This document shows, in pieces, positions 8,677-16,778 of a stretch of DNA of 48,430 nucleotides (the stretch's first letter is position 1; each line of letters opens with the position of its first letter). The stretch covers positions 841,814-890,243 of the forward strand of contig NZ_GL883078.1 of the NCBI RefSeq assembly GCF_000204015.1. Reading direction: 5' to 3'. The notes below the pieces were generated by a model. It saw nothing but the letters and a program-made list of their open reading frames with translations. It was not told where the DNA came from and ran no database searches. The DNA is from Asticcacaulis biprosthecium C19. Its GTDB lineage: Bacteria; Pseudomonadota; Alphaproteobacteria; Caulobacterales; Caulobacteraceae. A program made the position numbers and the translations under genes.

Positions 8677-9492
8677 ATGAACGCCTTTACCCCTTCGCGC
8701 CGCGGATTCCTGATGGGCGCCGCTGCGCTCGGCCTGGCCAGCGCCGGTTCTGCCCAGGCCCACGCCTATCATCATCTGGGCATGCAACTATACACCGTAC
8801 GTGATGCCTTCAACGCCGACCCCTTGGCCGCGCTGACAAAGGTCAAGGCGATCGGATTTGCCGAGGTCGAGACCGCCGGCCTGGCCGGACGGACCGCGAA
8901 AGAGATCCGCGGCTTCTTGGATCAGGCTGGGCTGAAAGCTGTATCGAGCCATGTGCCGCACGACGACTGGTTCACCCGCCCCGAGGCGGCACTGGACGAG
9001 GTCGCGACGCTTGGCGGCAGCTATGCCGTCCTGGCCTGGCTCTCGCCGGAGCGGCGCAAGGACTGGGCCAAGCTGGGCGAACAGATGAACGGCTGGGCCG
9101 ACCTGGCCAAGGCGCGCGGCATCACGGTGGCCTATCACAACCACGACTTCGAGTTCGTGAAGACGGCCGAAGGCATGCCGTTTCATATCCTGATGGAAAC
9201 GACCGACCCGGCCAAGGTGGCGATCGAGCTCGACTGTTACTGGGCCAGCTTCGCCGGCCACGATCCGCTCCATGTCCTGCATGAGCATGGCGACCGCATC
9301 AAGCTGCTGCACCTGAAGGACAAGGCGGCTGACGGCAAGATGACTTCGGTCGGTTCGGGCGTGATCGACTACACGGCGGTGTTGAAAGCGGCCAAGGAAA
9401 AGGGCGTGACGAATGTGTTTGTCGAGCACGATAACCCGACGGACGCCTTTGCCAGCCTGCAGGCGAGCTATGCGTATCTGACCAAGACCTAG
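8677..9492 (+). CDS. Tat-exported sugar phosphate isomerase/epimerase-like TIM-barrel protein
   Basis: 271 aa, xylose-isomerase-like TIM barrel. The N-terminus has a twin-arginine motif (SRRGFLMG, residues 7-14), a hydrophobic core and an AQA cleavage site, so it is predicted to be periplasmic. Barrel landmarks include QLYTVRD, YHNHDFEF, ELDCYW, HLKDK and VEHDNPTD; their His, Glu and Asp residues are the usual metal ligands. It starts 12 nt after the GMC gene and is surely co-transcribed. Exported members beside GMC dehydrogenases have been linked to 3-keto-glycoside processing, so the module may oxidise a glycoside and then cleave or isomerise the keto sugar. That role is inferred. A clear paralogue lies at 23362-24171. 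Confidence 0.85.
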   Translation: MNAFTPSRRGFLMGAAALGLASAGSAQAHAYHHLGMQLYTVRDAFNADPLAALTKVKAIGFAEVETAGLAGRTAKEIRGFLDQAGLKAVSSHVPHDDWFTRPEAALDEVATLGGSYAVLAWLSPERRKDWAKLGEQMNGWADLAKARGITVAYHNHDFEFVKTAEGMPFHILMETTDPAKVAIELDCYWASFAGHDPLHVLHEHGDRIKLLHLKDKAADGKMTSVGSGVIDYTAVLKAAKEKGVTNVFVEHDNPTDAFASLQASYAYLTKT

Positions 9493-9505
9493 GTTCTGCT
9501 CGGCC

Positions 9506-9918
9506 GGTGGAATCAAAAGACGGAAAGAGCGGAAAGAAACGGAATTCCGGTCGTGGCAACTCGCGCGCGAAGCGCCTTCATTCTATGTGTTTGGGGTTTT
9601 GCGCCAGCCGGCTTGAAACCCTGAATTCCGTGTCTTCAGTTTGCGACGCCGCAGGCGGTGCTTCAGTGTTTTTGGTGTTCCACTTAAATGCCGGCGACAG
9701 GCCGGCTGGCGGAGATATCTCTGAGATGAAGAAGAGGAACACGGACCACACGGAGGCCGCTACGCGGCGACACTGAAAACACGGAATTCAGGGTGTGTAG
9801 GGCTTGGGTGCAAAACGTCATCGTTTTCGGGAATGAAGGCGCTTCGCGCGGGAGGTGCCACGACCGGAACTCCGTTTCTTTCCGCCTCTTTCCGTCTTTT
9901 CCGTCGTTTGATTCTACC
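9506..9918. repeat. Nested long inverted repeat, family A copy 1
   Basis: About 410 nt folding back on itself. The outer arms are roughly 9506-9583 and 9831-9918, sharing words such as GAATCAAA, GACGGAAAGAG and GCGAAGCGCCTTCATTC in inverted form. The inner arms are roughly 9619-9687 and 9731-9792 (CCCTGAATTCCGTGT against ACACGGAATTCAGGG). It contains the small GC dyad GCCGCTACGCGGC followed by a TTCAG-like word, also present in families B and C. It fills the convergent junction between the TIM-barrel gene (+) and the csbD-like gene (-). Short ORFs inside it are by-products of the repeat. Confidence 0.8.
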
Positions 9919-9930
9919 AGCCTTTCATGC

Positions 9931-9966
9931 AAAAAAACGCCCCCGGCCAGGGAGCGGCCGAAGGGC
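9931..9966 (-). terminator. Rho-independent terminator of the csbD-like gene
   Basis: Read on the minus strand: an imperfect GC stem (GCCCTTCGGCC / GGCCGGGGGC) with a 7 nt loop, then GTTTTTTT. It sits about 40 nt after the stop codon of the CsbD protein. Confidence 0.7.
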
Positions 9967-10007
9967 GAGTCATGCGGGAGGTGGATACGCTTGACGACGG
10001 ACTAATC

Positions 10008-10175
10008 TTACTTTTCCGTGCCCGGAACCGACGTCTTGGGCAGCTTGCCGTTGCCGATACGGCCTTCATTGCGAAGTGCGCGACCCTTATCGGCCATCTT
10101 GTCGTTGTGAACGGCTTCGCCCAGCTCTTCTTCGGCGGCGCCGACGGTTTCCTTGATGCTCGACTTGATCGACAT
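10008..10175 (-). CDS. CsbD family stress-response protein
   Basis: 55 aa, soluble and highly charged. The sequence opens MSIKSSIKETVGAAEEELG and continues with the ADKGRALRNEG region that typifies CsbD-like proteins, small general-stress proteins of unknown biochemical function. The start at 10175 is preferred over a longer frame (from 10211) because AGGAGA sits 8 nt before it. The gene is transcribed away from the ElaB-like gene across a 413 nt divergent region, which suggests shared stress control. Confidence 0.8.
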   Translation of the reverse strand: MSIKSSIKETVGAAEEELGEAVHNDKMADKGRALRNEGRIGNGKLPKTSVPGTEK

Positions 10176-10588
10176 GGTCAGTCTCCTGATGAAATGATCA
10201 TCGCCCGCCATCCTGGCTGCGATTGAACCAAGCCTATCAGCCGCCGCATAAGTTTGATGCGCGCAGCCGTCGCCGATGACGTAAAAATCGGATCAAGGGT
10301 GCGCACGTGCCGTCCAGCCTGTGGACAATTCCTTTATATTATAGGCATTCGCCGTATCTTTATGCCGCCTTTATAATATCCGCTGACGTCCACATGGCTT
10401 CCTTAAACGCGATGCACCAATCTAGGATTATCACGTCCACGGTTTCCGGCGCGGCACAGTCCGGGGCTCTTTACCGCCCCCCCTAGCCTAAGACCTCGGA
10501 TTATACGCCGTGCAAGCAATCCGTGGACGTGAGCCCTTTTCCTCCCCCGAAAAATTGACCTCCCTTTTGTTTGTACAGGAGACGAACC
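10176..10588. promoter_or_regulatory. Divergent control region between csbD-like and elaB-like genes
   Basis: No gene is seen in these 413 nt. The octamer ACGTCCAC occurs near 10386 and 10433 and, inverted as GTGGACGT, near 10523; the two inner copies extend to an 11 bp perfect inverted pair (CACGTCCACGG at 10432-10442, CCGTGGACGTG at 10521-10531). An AT-rich dyad (ATATTATA 10336-10343 / TATAATAT 10372-10379) lies upstream. These are candidate operator sites for co-regulating the two stress genes. I could not place a confident sigma-factor promoter. Confidence 0.45.
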
Positions 10589-10882
10589 ATGCTTTCTTCC
10601 GCGACCAAGGCCGCCGCCAATGTTACCAAGACCCTGGCTGAAAACGACATCCGCAACGCTGCCCGCGACACCGAAAACACCGGCCGTGACATCTTGCACA
10701 ATGTCAGCGATTACGCTCAGGATGCCGGTCAGAAGGTTCGCGGCTTCGTCGACAAGACCGTCGATCAGACGCGCAGCACGACCGACAAGCTGACGACCGA
10801 AATCAAGTCCAATCCCATTCGCTCCAGTGCCATTGCGCTGGGGGCCGGTTTCATCCTCGGCGCCCTGCTGGCGCGCCGCTAA
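10589..10882 (+). CDS. ElaB/YqjD-like (DUF883) membrane-anchored protein
   Basis: 97 aa. A long amphipathic, probably coiled N-terminal helix rich in Thr, Asp and Lys is followed by one C-terminal transmembrane segment with the family ending (SAIALGAGFILGALLARR). In E. coli the ElaB/YqjD family are inner-membrane proteins induced in stationary phase that bind ribosomes. ATG 10589 is preceded by AGGAGA. The YqjE-like gene follows after a palindromic spacer, mirroring the E. coli yqjD-yqjE order. Confidence 0.8.
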   Translation: MLSSATKAAANVTKTLAENDIRNAARDTENTGRDILHNVSDYAQDAGQKVRGFVDKTVDQTRSTTDKLTTEIKSNPIRSSAIALGAGFILGALLARR

Positions 10883-10936
10883 GCTTATTCGTTCGCATCG
10901 GGTCATCAAGCCCCCCCCGAGTGATGATCAGATGCC

Positions 10937-10982
10937 GGAGCGGAGCATGGTGTCCTGGCCATGCTCCGCTCCCGAAGTTTTT
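10937..10982 (+). terminator. Strong hairpin terminator after the elaB-like gene
   Basis: A perfect 14 bp stem (GGAGCGGAGCATGG / CCATGCTCCGCTCC) with an 8 nt loop, then CGAAG and five T. Its arms share GGAGCGGAGC with the palindrome that follows at 10987-11097. Confidence 0.75.
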
Positions 10983-10986
10983 GGAA

Positions 10987-11097
10987 GCCGCCAGGCTGGC
11001 CTGCAAAGAGCCGTTTTCTGCGCTTCCGGTGCTCACGTACTTAAGTACGCTCCGCTCCGGTTCTCGAAACCAGCCCTTTTCGGCTCAGCCTGACGGC
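10987..11097. repeat. Imperfect palindromic element, family D
   Basis: About 110 nt with matching ends (GCCGCCAGGCTG against CAGCCTGACGGC) and the perfect centre CGTACTTAAGTACG at 11036-11049, followed by CTCCGCTCCGG. It lies between the ElaB-like and YqjE-like genes and, with the terminator before it, fills almost the whole 247 nt gap. Only one copy is in this window. Confidence 0.6.
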
Positions 11098-11129
11098 CTC
11101 CCTGTAATTAACCTCATTGAGAGAACACG

Positions 11130-11534
11130 ATGTCGGTCATTTTGCGGCTTCTGGATCTGCTTTCGGCCAGCCATAAACTGAAAGATTCCAAGCCGTACGT
11201 CATGCGCGCCCTGGCTGGCATGGCCGTGTTCCTCATGCTCAGCGTCTTCGCCACCTTGATGACAGCCTTGCTGTTCGCCTCCCTGCTTTGGCTGATTTAT
11301 GCCGAAATGCTGGCCGCCGGCGTCGGCAGCGCCTTTGCCGGTACTCTGGTTGCTGGCCTGGGTCTGATCACCATTGGCCTGACGGCCTTCGCCGCCCTGC
11401 GCACCTGGGCTGCCGTCCGCACGGACATCGACCTTGTATTCAATGCCCAGACGCCGGTTGTCAGCAAGGTCGCCGACCGCGTCAGCAACATCGCCGGCGC
11501 CTTTATCTCCGGCCTTCGCAGCCGCAGAGCCTGA
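11130..11534 (+). CDS. YqjE-like membrane protein (DUF1469 / holin superfamily III-like)
   Basis: 134 aa with two transmembrane helices in a hairpin (about residues 28-52 and 60-86) flanked by short cytoplasmic tails. This layout is shared by the YqjE/DUF1469 family, sometimes annotated as a holin-like superfamily. There are no phage genes nearby, so a lysis role is unlikely. Pairing with the ElaB/YqjD-like gene upstream supports an envelope-stress function. The C-terminal tail is basic (ISGLRSRRA). Confidence 0.75.
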   Translation: MSVILRLLDLLSASHKLKDSKPYVMRALAGMAVFLMLSVFATLMTALLFASLLWLIYAEMLAAGVGSAFAGTLVAGLGLITIGLTAFAALRTWAAVRTDIDLVFNAQTPVVSKVADRVSNIAGAFISGLRSRRA

Positions 11535-11726
11535 AATTCCCTATAAAATTTTAGCTCTTACCGCGTTTTTACATTCAACATGGCCCCGCTTATTGTCCGT
11601 TTACACCCCGCCCGATAGGGTGCAGGGTGGCTGGGTGATGCCGCCGTTTCATCCCGGCGGCGGGCCGGACGCTTGAGCCGTCAGGCCGGGCATGCCACAA
11701 TCAAGAAAAAAGCTGGCCGGTTAATT

Positions 11727-13589
11727 ATGCGCTTGCCCTGGGGAATTACCGTCAAAGAGGTCTATCTGGCCTTCTTCGCCGTGATCGCCATTGCCTTGTG
11801 CGGCTTCATCATGGTCATCTACGGTCAATACGAGCGCGTCCAGCAATCGCACAAATACACGATCTACCAGTATGAAAATATCCGTCAGAGCCGGATGATC
11901 CTGAGTGACGTCATCGACATGGAAACCGGCGTGCGCGGCTTCGTCCTGTCGGGCCAAACCCGCTTCCTGCAACCTTATGACCGGGCCAATGCCCGTCTGC
12001 GCGACGAAATCTTCGCCCTGCGCAACCAGACCTATTACGAACCCACCTCCTTTGCCGAAACCAATGCCTGGCTGGAACAGATCGAGGCCATCCAGACCTT
12101 GCTGGCCAAACAGGTTACCCGGGTCAAGTCCCAGGGCCGCAGCGTCATTTCGTCGGCCGAAATGGAGGAGGAGGTCCAGCAGATGGACCGCCTGCGCACG
12201 ACGGTGGAGGCTGCCGTCGACAAGCGGCTGATCATGCTGCGCCAACAGGTCGAACTCGTCGACAAGCAGCGCAACAATTTCCTCTATATCCTCGTTTTTG
12301 GCGCCGTCCTGGGGGTTGGGATCCTGCTGGCCGGCACGGTGCTGATCATCCGGCTGGAAAGCGAGAAGGAAAAGGCCGAGGACGAGAATCGCCGCGCCGA
12401 ATCGCGCTTCCTGGCCGTGATGAACGGGGTCAATGACGGTCTGTATGAGCTCAACTTCGTCAATGACTCCATGTTCATGTCGCACGAGTTCAAGGCCATG
12501 CTGGGCTATGACGACGATGAACTGGAGGAAACGGCCGAGACTGCCATCGCCCTGATTCACCCAGACGACGTCGAAGCCTCGCTGGAGGTCCGCCGCGACT
12601 ACATCACCAAGAAGGTGCCCTTCTACAGCAATGTGTTCCGCATGAAGCACAAGGACGGCACCTGGCGCTGGATCCTGTCGCGCGGCATCGGCACCTGGGA
12701 CAAATTCGGCCAGATCCGCAGCCTGATCGGTACCCATACCGATATCAGCGAACAAAAGGCGCGCGAAGAAGACCTGCGCCAGCTCAATGCCGACATGGAA
12801 GCTTTCACCTACATCACCTCGCACGACATGCGCTCGCCACTGGTCAACCTGAAAGGCTTTTCGCACGAACTGGCTATTGCGGTGCATGAGGTCAACGAAC
12901 TGCTGGAACCGAAGAAGGACCAGATCGGCGCCCCGACGTGGGACAAGCTGGAAACCATCCTCAAGCGCGATGTACCGGAGGCCCTGGGCTTTATCGGTAA
13001 CGCCGTCGACCGCATGGACACCCTGACCACGGCCATCCTGGACCTGTCGCGTATCGGCAAGTACGTCTATCAAGACGAGAAGGTCAATGCGCGTGACGTG
13101 GTCGACACCTGCCTGGGCGCCCAAAGCTACGAAATCAGCAACAAGGGGGTCGAGGTCAAGGTCGGCGCCCTGCCGGAACTGGTCACCGACCGCACGGCCC
13201 TGGAGCAGATCTTCTCCAACCTGATCGACAATGCCGTCAAATATCTGCGCGCCGATGAACCGGGTAAAATCGAGATCACCTGCCACGAAACCGGCCGCGA
13301 TTATATCTTCTCCGTTCGGGACAATGGTCGCGGCATTGCGCCGGAGGACAGCGACCGGGTGTTCAACATCTTCCGCCGCGCCCGCAACACCGGCGATGTG
13401 CGCGGTCTCGGGATCGGCATGGCCTTCGTCAAGGCGTCGCTGCGGCGCATGTCCGGCGCCATCTGGTTCGAATCGGCGCTGAACAGCGGCACGACCTTCT
13501 TTTTCAGCCTGCCCAAGAAGACGCTGGAGGCACTGCGGCCGGCCGTCGAAAACCGCAGGACCGCCTCGACCCGCGGAGGGCGCGGATGA
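11727..13589 (+). CDS. CHASE3-PAS sensor histidine kinase
   Basis: 620 aa inner-membrane kinase. TM1 is at about 7-32, a CHASE3-like extracytoplasmic sensor domain at 35-180 (contains METGVRGFVLSG), TM2 at about 190-215 and a PAS domain at 230-350 ending with the PAC-type phrase LIGTHTDISEQKAREEDL. The phospho-acceptor is His366 in TSHDMRSPL, followed by N-box NLIDNAVKYL and G-boxes DNGRGI and GLGIGMAFVK. The kinase core resembles the phytochrome-like group that pairs with Rcp1-type regulators. ATG 11727 places TM1 at the N-terminus; a TTG at 11673 would add 18 residues and neither has a good Shine-Dalgarno. The stop overlaps the next start by 4 nt (ATGA), so kinase and regulator are translationally coupled. 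Confidence 0.88.
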   Translation: MRLPWGITVKEVYLAFFAVIAIALCGFIMVIYGQYERVQQSHKYTIYQYENIRQSRMILSDVIDMETGVRGFVLSGQTRFLQPYDRANARLRDEIFALRNQTYYEPTSFAETNAWLEQIEAIQTLLAKQVTRVKSQGRSVISSAEMEEEVQQMDRLRTTVEAAVDKRLIMLRQQVELVDKQRNNFLYILVFGAVLGVGILLAGTVLIIRLESEKEKAEDENRRAESRFLAVMNGVNDGLYELNFVNDSMFMSHEFKAMLGYDDDELEETAETAIALIHPDDVEASLEVRRDYITKKVPFYSNVFRMKHKDGTWRWILSRGIGTWDKFGQIRSLIGTHTDISEQKAREEDLRQLNADMEAFTYITSHDMRSPLVNLKGFSHELAIAVHEVNELLEPKKDQIGAPTWDKLETILKRDVPEALGFIGNAVDRMDTLTTAILDLSRIGKYVYQDEKVNARDVVDTCLGAQSYEISNKGVEVKVGALPELVTDRTALEQIFSNLIDNAVKYLRADEPGKIEITCHETGRDYIFSVRDNGRGIAPEDSDRVFNIFRRARNTGDVRGLGIGMAFVKASLRRMSGAIWFESALNSGTTFFFSLPKKTLEALRPAVENRRTASTRGGRG

Positions 13590-14059
13590 TGGAGCCCTTT
13601 GCCCAGCCCTTCACCGTGGTGATGATCGAGGACGATCCCGGCCACGCGGCCCTGATCCGGCGCAACCTCCAGCGCGGCGGCGTCATGAACCCGATCACCC
13701 TGCTCACCACAGGGACCGAGGCGGTAGACTATTTCTTCCCCGAAACGGGCGCGGCCGGATCGCATATTCCCGATGCCCATGAGCCCTGCGTTGTCATGCT
13801 GGACCTGAATCTGCCGGATATCGACGGGTTTGAGATCTTGCGCCGCCTGAAGGCAGATGACCGTACCCGCCTGATCCCGGTCGTGGTGCTGACCACCACC
13901 GATCATCCGAAAGATATTGACCGGTGCTATGCTTTGGGGTGCAATGGGTTTATGACCAAGCCGGTCGGCTATGAGGCCTTTTCTGACGCGATTCGTAAAC
14001 TGGGGCTGATGCTGACCGTCGTGCGCGTACCCCACATTCCCGACAATCGTCATGGCTAA
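13586..14059 (+). CDS. Rcp1-type single-domain response regulator
   Basis: 157 aa receiver-only protein. The acidic pocket is EDD near 12-14, the phospho-acceptor is Asp73 in MLDLNLPDIDG, the conserved Thr lies in VVVLTTTDHP, and Lys in MTKPV. The extra loop after alpha-2 and the wording of the N-terminus are typical of regulators partnered with phytochrome-like kinases. It has no output domain, so it probably relays phosphate or acts by protein contact, plausibly with the hybrid kinase encoded next. It overlaps the upstream kinase by 4 nt and the downstream gene by 8 nt. Confidence 0.9.
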   Translation: MMEPFAQPFTVVMIEDDPGHAALIRRNLQRGGVMNPITLLTTGTEAVDYFFPETGAAGSHIPDAHEPCVVMLDLNLPDIDGFEILRRLKADDRTRLIPVVVLTTTDHPKDIDRCYALGCNGFMTKPVGYEAFSDAIRKLGLMLTVVRVPHIPDNRHG

Positions 14060-15710
14060 TACAACAGACCCCTCTGGAAACCCCTCAGGAAAACCTCCAG
14101 GCGCCGCATCCGGCAACGCGTCCGGACGTGCCACGACGCACCACGCCATGCACCGCATCCTTTATGTCGAGGACGATGCGGCGCTGAGCCGTCTGTTGCA
14201 GCGGCGCATGGAGCGCGCTGGCCTGACGGTCGATACCGTGGAAACCGCCGAGGCGGGCCTTGAGGCGCTGAAGGCCACCACCTACGACCTGGTCCTGGTT
14301 GACTACAACCTGCCGGGCATGAACGGTCTGGAGTTGCTGGATCATCTCAGCCGGATGCCCCAGCCGCCACCCGCCGTCATCCTGACCACCGGCGGCGATG
14401 AGCGCATCGCGCTGGAGGCCCTGGAAAAGGGCGCCGCCGACTATGCGGTCAAGGACGTCAACCAGACCTATCTCGACCTGTTGCCGGCCATCATGACCTC
14501 GGCCTTCACCAAGGAGCGGCTGCTGCGCGAGAACGCCCAGCAGCGCGACGAACTGCAGCACGCCAAGGAACGCGCCGAGGCGGCCAGCCAGGCCAAGAGC
14601 CGCTTCCTGGCGACCATGAGCCACGAAATCCGCACGCCGATGAACGTGGTCACCGGCCTGGCCAGCGTCCTGGCCAAGTCGCCGCTGAACGACGAGCAGA
14701 AGAAGATCGTCGACACGCTGCGCACCAATGCTGACCTGCTGCTGAAGCTGATCAACGATCTGCTCGACATCAGCCGCATCGAGGACGATCACATCGACCT
14801 GGAGCAGTTGCCGTTCGAGGTCTCGGCCATCCTGCGCGATATCCGCGTCATGTTCGAACAGGATATCGCCCGCAAGGGGCTGACACTCCAGTTGGAGGAC
14901 AAGACGCACGGAACGGTGTTGCAGGGCGACCGGACGCGGCTGCAGCAGGTGTTGATGAACCTGGTCAGCAACGCCTTGAAGTTTACCGATTCGGGCGAGA
15001 TTACCCTGCGCGCCGAGGTCACGCCCGACGGCGACGATCACACCATCCTGCACATGAGCGTCAGCGATTCCGGCATCGGCATCGAGCGCGAAAAGCTGCC
15101 GCTGATTTTTGAGAAGTTTACCCAGGCGGATGAAACCATCACCCGGCGCTATGGCGGTTCGGGCCTCGGCCTGTCGATCGCGCGTTCGCTGGTCGAACTG
15201 ATGGGCGGCGATATCCGCGTCGAAAGCCGGCCGGGCGAAGGCTCGGTCTTCCACGTCACGCTGCGTCTGCCGCGCGGCTTTGCCCGTGAAGCGGTGACCG
15301 AACCCGAACTGCCGCGCCGTCGTCCAATGGAGGGCGAGGCCAAGCCGATGGTGCTGATCGTCGAAGACTATGCGCCGAACATCATGGTGCTGTCGCTGAT
15401 GCTGGAGGAGCTCGGCTACGACGCTCTGGCCGCGGCGTCGGGCGTCGAGGCCATCCACATGGTGCGTGAGCGCGACCATCCCTTCCATGCCATCCTGATG
15501 GACGTCCAGATGCACGGCATGGATGGGCTGGAGACCACCGGCTGCATCCGCGAACTGGAAGACGAGGATGCGCGCAATATCATTATCGGGGTGACGGCGC
15601 ACGCCCTGGCGGGCGACCGCGAACGCTGCCTGGCGGCGGGGATGGACGACTATATTTCCAAGCCGGTGTTGCCGGATATCCTGGCGATGAAACTGGGCCA
15701 GATCCGGTAA
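14052..15710 (+). CDS. Hybrid histidine kinase (REC-HisKA-HATPase-REC)
   Basis: 552 aa, no membrane segment, cytoplasmic. Order: a Gly/Ser/Pro-rich leader (1-32), receiver 1 with Asp84 (LVDYNLPGMNG), a coiled linker, HisKA with His191 in MSHEIRTPMN, an ATPase domain with NLVSNALKF, DSGIGI and GGSGLGLSI, then receiver 2 with Asp484 in MDVQMHGMDG. It is the third gene of the kinase/regulator/hybrid operon. The architecture suggests a phosphorelay in which the CHASE3 kinase signals through the single-domain regulator to this soluble hybrid. No histidine phosphotransfer protein or output regulator is encoded in the operon, so the final output lies elsewhere. Confidence 0.9.
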   Translation: MANTTDPSGNPSGKPPGAASGNASGRATTHHAMHRILYVEDDAALSRLLQRRMERAGLTVDTVETAEAGLEALKATTYDLVLVDYNLPGMNGLELLDHLSRMPQPPPAVILTTGGDERIALEALEKGAADYAVKDVNQTYLDLLPAIMTSAFTKERLLRENAQQRDELQHAKERAEAASQAKSRFLATMSHEIRTPMNVVTGLASVLAKSPLNDEQKKIVDTLRTNADLLLKLINDLLDISRIEDDHIDLEQLPFEVSAILRDIRVMFEQDIARKGLTLQLEDKTHGTVLQGDRTRLQQVLMNLVSNALKFTDSGEITLRAEVTPDGDDHTILHMSVSDSGIGIEREKLPLIFEKFTQADETITRRYGGSGLGLSIARSLVELMGGDIRVESRPGEGSVFHVTLRLPRGFAREAVTEPELPRRRPMEGEAKPMVLIVEDYAPNIMVLSLMLEELGYDALAAASGVEAIHMVRERDHPFHAILMDVQMHGMDGLETTGCIRELEDEDARNIIIGVTAHALAGDRERCLAAGMDDYISKPVLPDILAMKLGQIR

Positions 15711-15720
15711 GGCAACAAAC

Positions 15721-16077
15721 GGAATTCCGATAGCCGAATCTCCCGCGCGAAGCGCTTTGACGGCTTGATGGTTCAAGTGATGCACTGGCGTATTTTCACC
15801 TGGAATTCCGTGACTTCCGTGCACGCCGCCACAGGCGGCACTTCAGTGTTTTCCGTGTTCCTCTTAAAAATCTTCGGTTTACCTGAGGCTTTTAAGAGGA
15901 ACACGGAAAACACTGAGGCCGCTGCGCGGCGACACTGAAAACACGGAATTCAGGACGACCGACATCTTTCAGAACAGCTAATATCTGTCAGGAAGTAAGG
16001 CGCTTCGCGCGCAAAGTGCCGCACCCGGAATTCCGCTTCTTTCCGTTTCTGTCCGGGTGTTCCGTCGTTTGAGTCTA
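15721..16077. repeat. Nested long inverted repeat, family A copy 2
   Basis: Same plan as copy 1 at 9.5 kb. The central arms are a perfect 25 bp pair (15845-15869 and 15890-15914, built on GTGTTTTCCGTGTTCCTC). Around them are the GC dyads GCCGCCACAGGCGGC and GGCCGCTGCGCGGC and the outer arms carrying GGAATTCCG, GCGCGAAGCG and TTTCCGT words. It occupies most of the gap between the hybrid kinase and the next plus-strand gene, the only long hairpin in this window not between convergent genes. No coding sequence is supported in 15711-16190. Confidence 0.8.
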
Positions 16078-16208
16078 AGAACCTGTCCGAACCTTACCGG
16101 CTCCTTACGGGGCCGAAGCGGCTTCGGCACTGCGACCTTGCAAGCCTTGGCATAACGTCACCTTCAACCGGGGGCGCTCATGGCCCCGAAATGGAGGCGA
16201 TGAACGTC

Positions 16209-16766
16209 ATGCCCGATCAAAGCGATCAAACCCTGAATGCCGCAGCGCCCGCCACCTCCCATCTCGAGCAGGTCGAAAAGGTCTCCCGCGACCTGCGCAA
16301 GCTGCTCAACGGCTGCGAAGGCGCCCGGCTGAAGACCGACGTCAAGGCCCAGATCGAAAGCCTTAACGCCTGGACCGAAACCTATCTCGACGGCCTCAAC
16401 GCCGTTCAGAAGCTGACCGAACAGGGTCTTGGCACCTTGCATGACGCCCAGAAGGAACTCGCACTCTGCCTGGAAGAATATCTGCGCCTGGAAGACGAAG
16501 GCGGTAACCCCGCCACGGCCGACCAGCAGTACCGCACCGACGAAGTGTCGCGCGCCCTGCGCCGGATCAACATGCTGATCCCCGCCTTCGATACGACCTT
16601 TGCCGATCCCACGCTTGCAGAGCCCGGCGAACCGACGCCCGATACGGCGCCGGAACCGGCCCAGCCCGAGATTCCCGATCAACCGGACCAGCCGGAGACC
16701 TCTCCGGATTTGCAGCCCGACATTCCCCCCGTCACGCAACCCGAAATGCGCAGTCACGCTGCCTGA
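16209..16766 (+). CDS. Hypothetical protein with helical N-domain and proline-rich tail
   Basis: 185 aa from this start. Residues up to about 125 look helical and possibly coiled-coil (HLEQVEKVSRDLRKLLNG and onward). The last 60 are a disordered tail full of Pro, Glu and Gln repeats (PEIPDQPDQPETSP). No signal peptide, membrane segment or known domain is recognised. GGAGG at 16193-16197 suits ATG 16209 (11 nt spacing) better than ATG 16200; ATG 16191 is a third option. It leads a run of four closely spaced small genes ending at 17373. Confidence 0.6.
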   Translation: MPDQSDQTLNAAAPATSHLEQVEKVSRDLRKLLNGCEGARLKTDVKAQIESLNAWTETYLDGLNAVQKLTEQGLGTLHDAQKELALCLEEYLRLEDEGGNPATADQQYRTDEVSRALRRINMLIPAFDTTFADPTLAEPGEPTPDTAPEPAQPEIPDQPDQPETSPDLQPDIPPVTQPEMRSHAA

Positions 16767-16778
16767 GCCGAGGACCCC

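Noticed and set aside
9507-9932. Short open frames (80-90 codons) on both strands
   Set aside because: They lie inside the family A inverted repeat and mirror each other, as expected from a palindrome; no ribosome binding site.
11130-11534. Phage holin
   Set aside because: The holin-like superfamily label fits DUF1469, but there is no endolysin or phage gene nearby, and the ElaB/YqjD-like neighbour points to the YqjE type.
11721-13286. Minus-strand open frame of 521 codons
   Set aside because: Shadow of the CHASE3 kinase; no motif, no ribosome binding site.
14085-15824. Long open frame on the minus strand (579 codons)
   Set aside because: It is antisense to the hybrid kinase; the composition (His, Gln, Ala, Asp rich, no domain) is that of a GC-rich shadow frame. 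The plus-strand protein has all kinase motifs.
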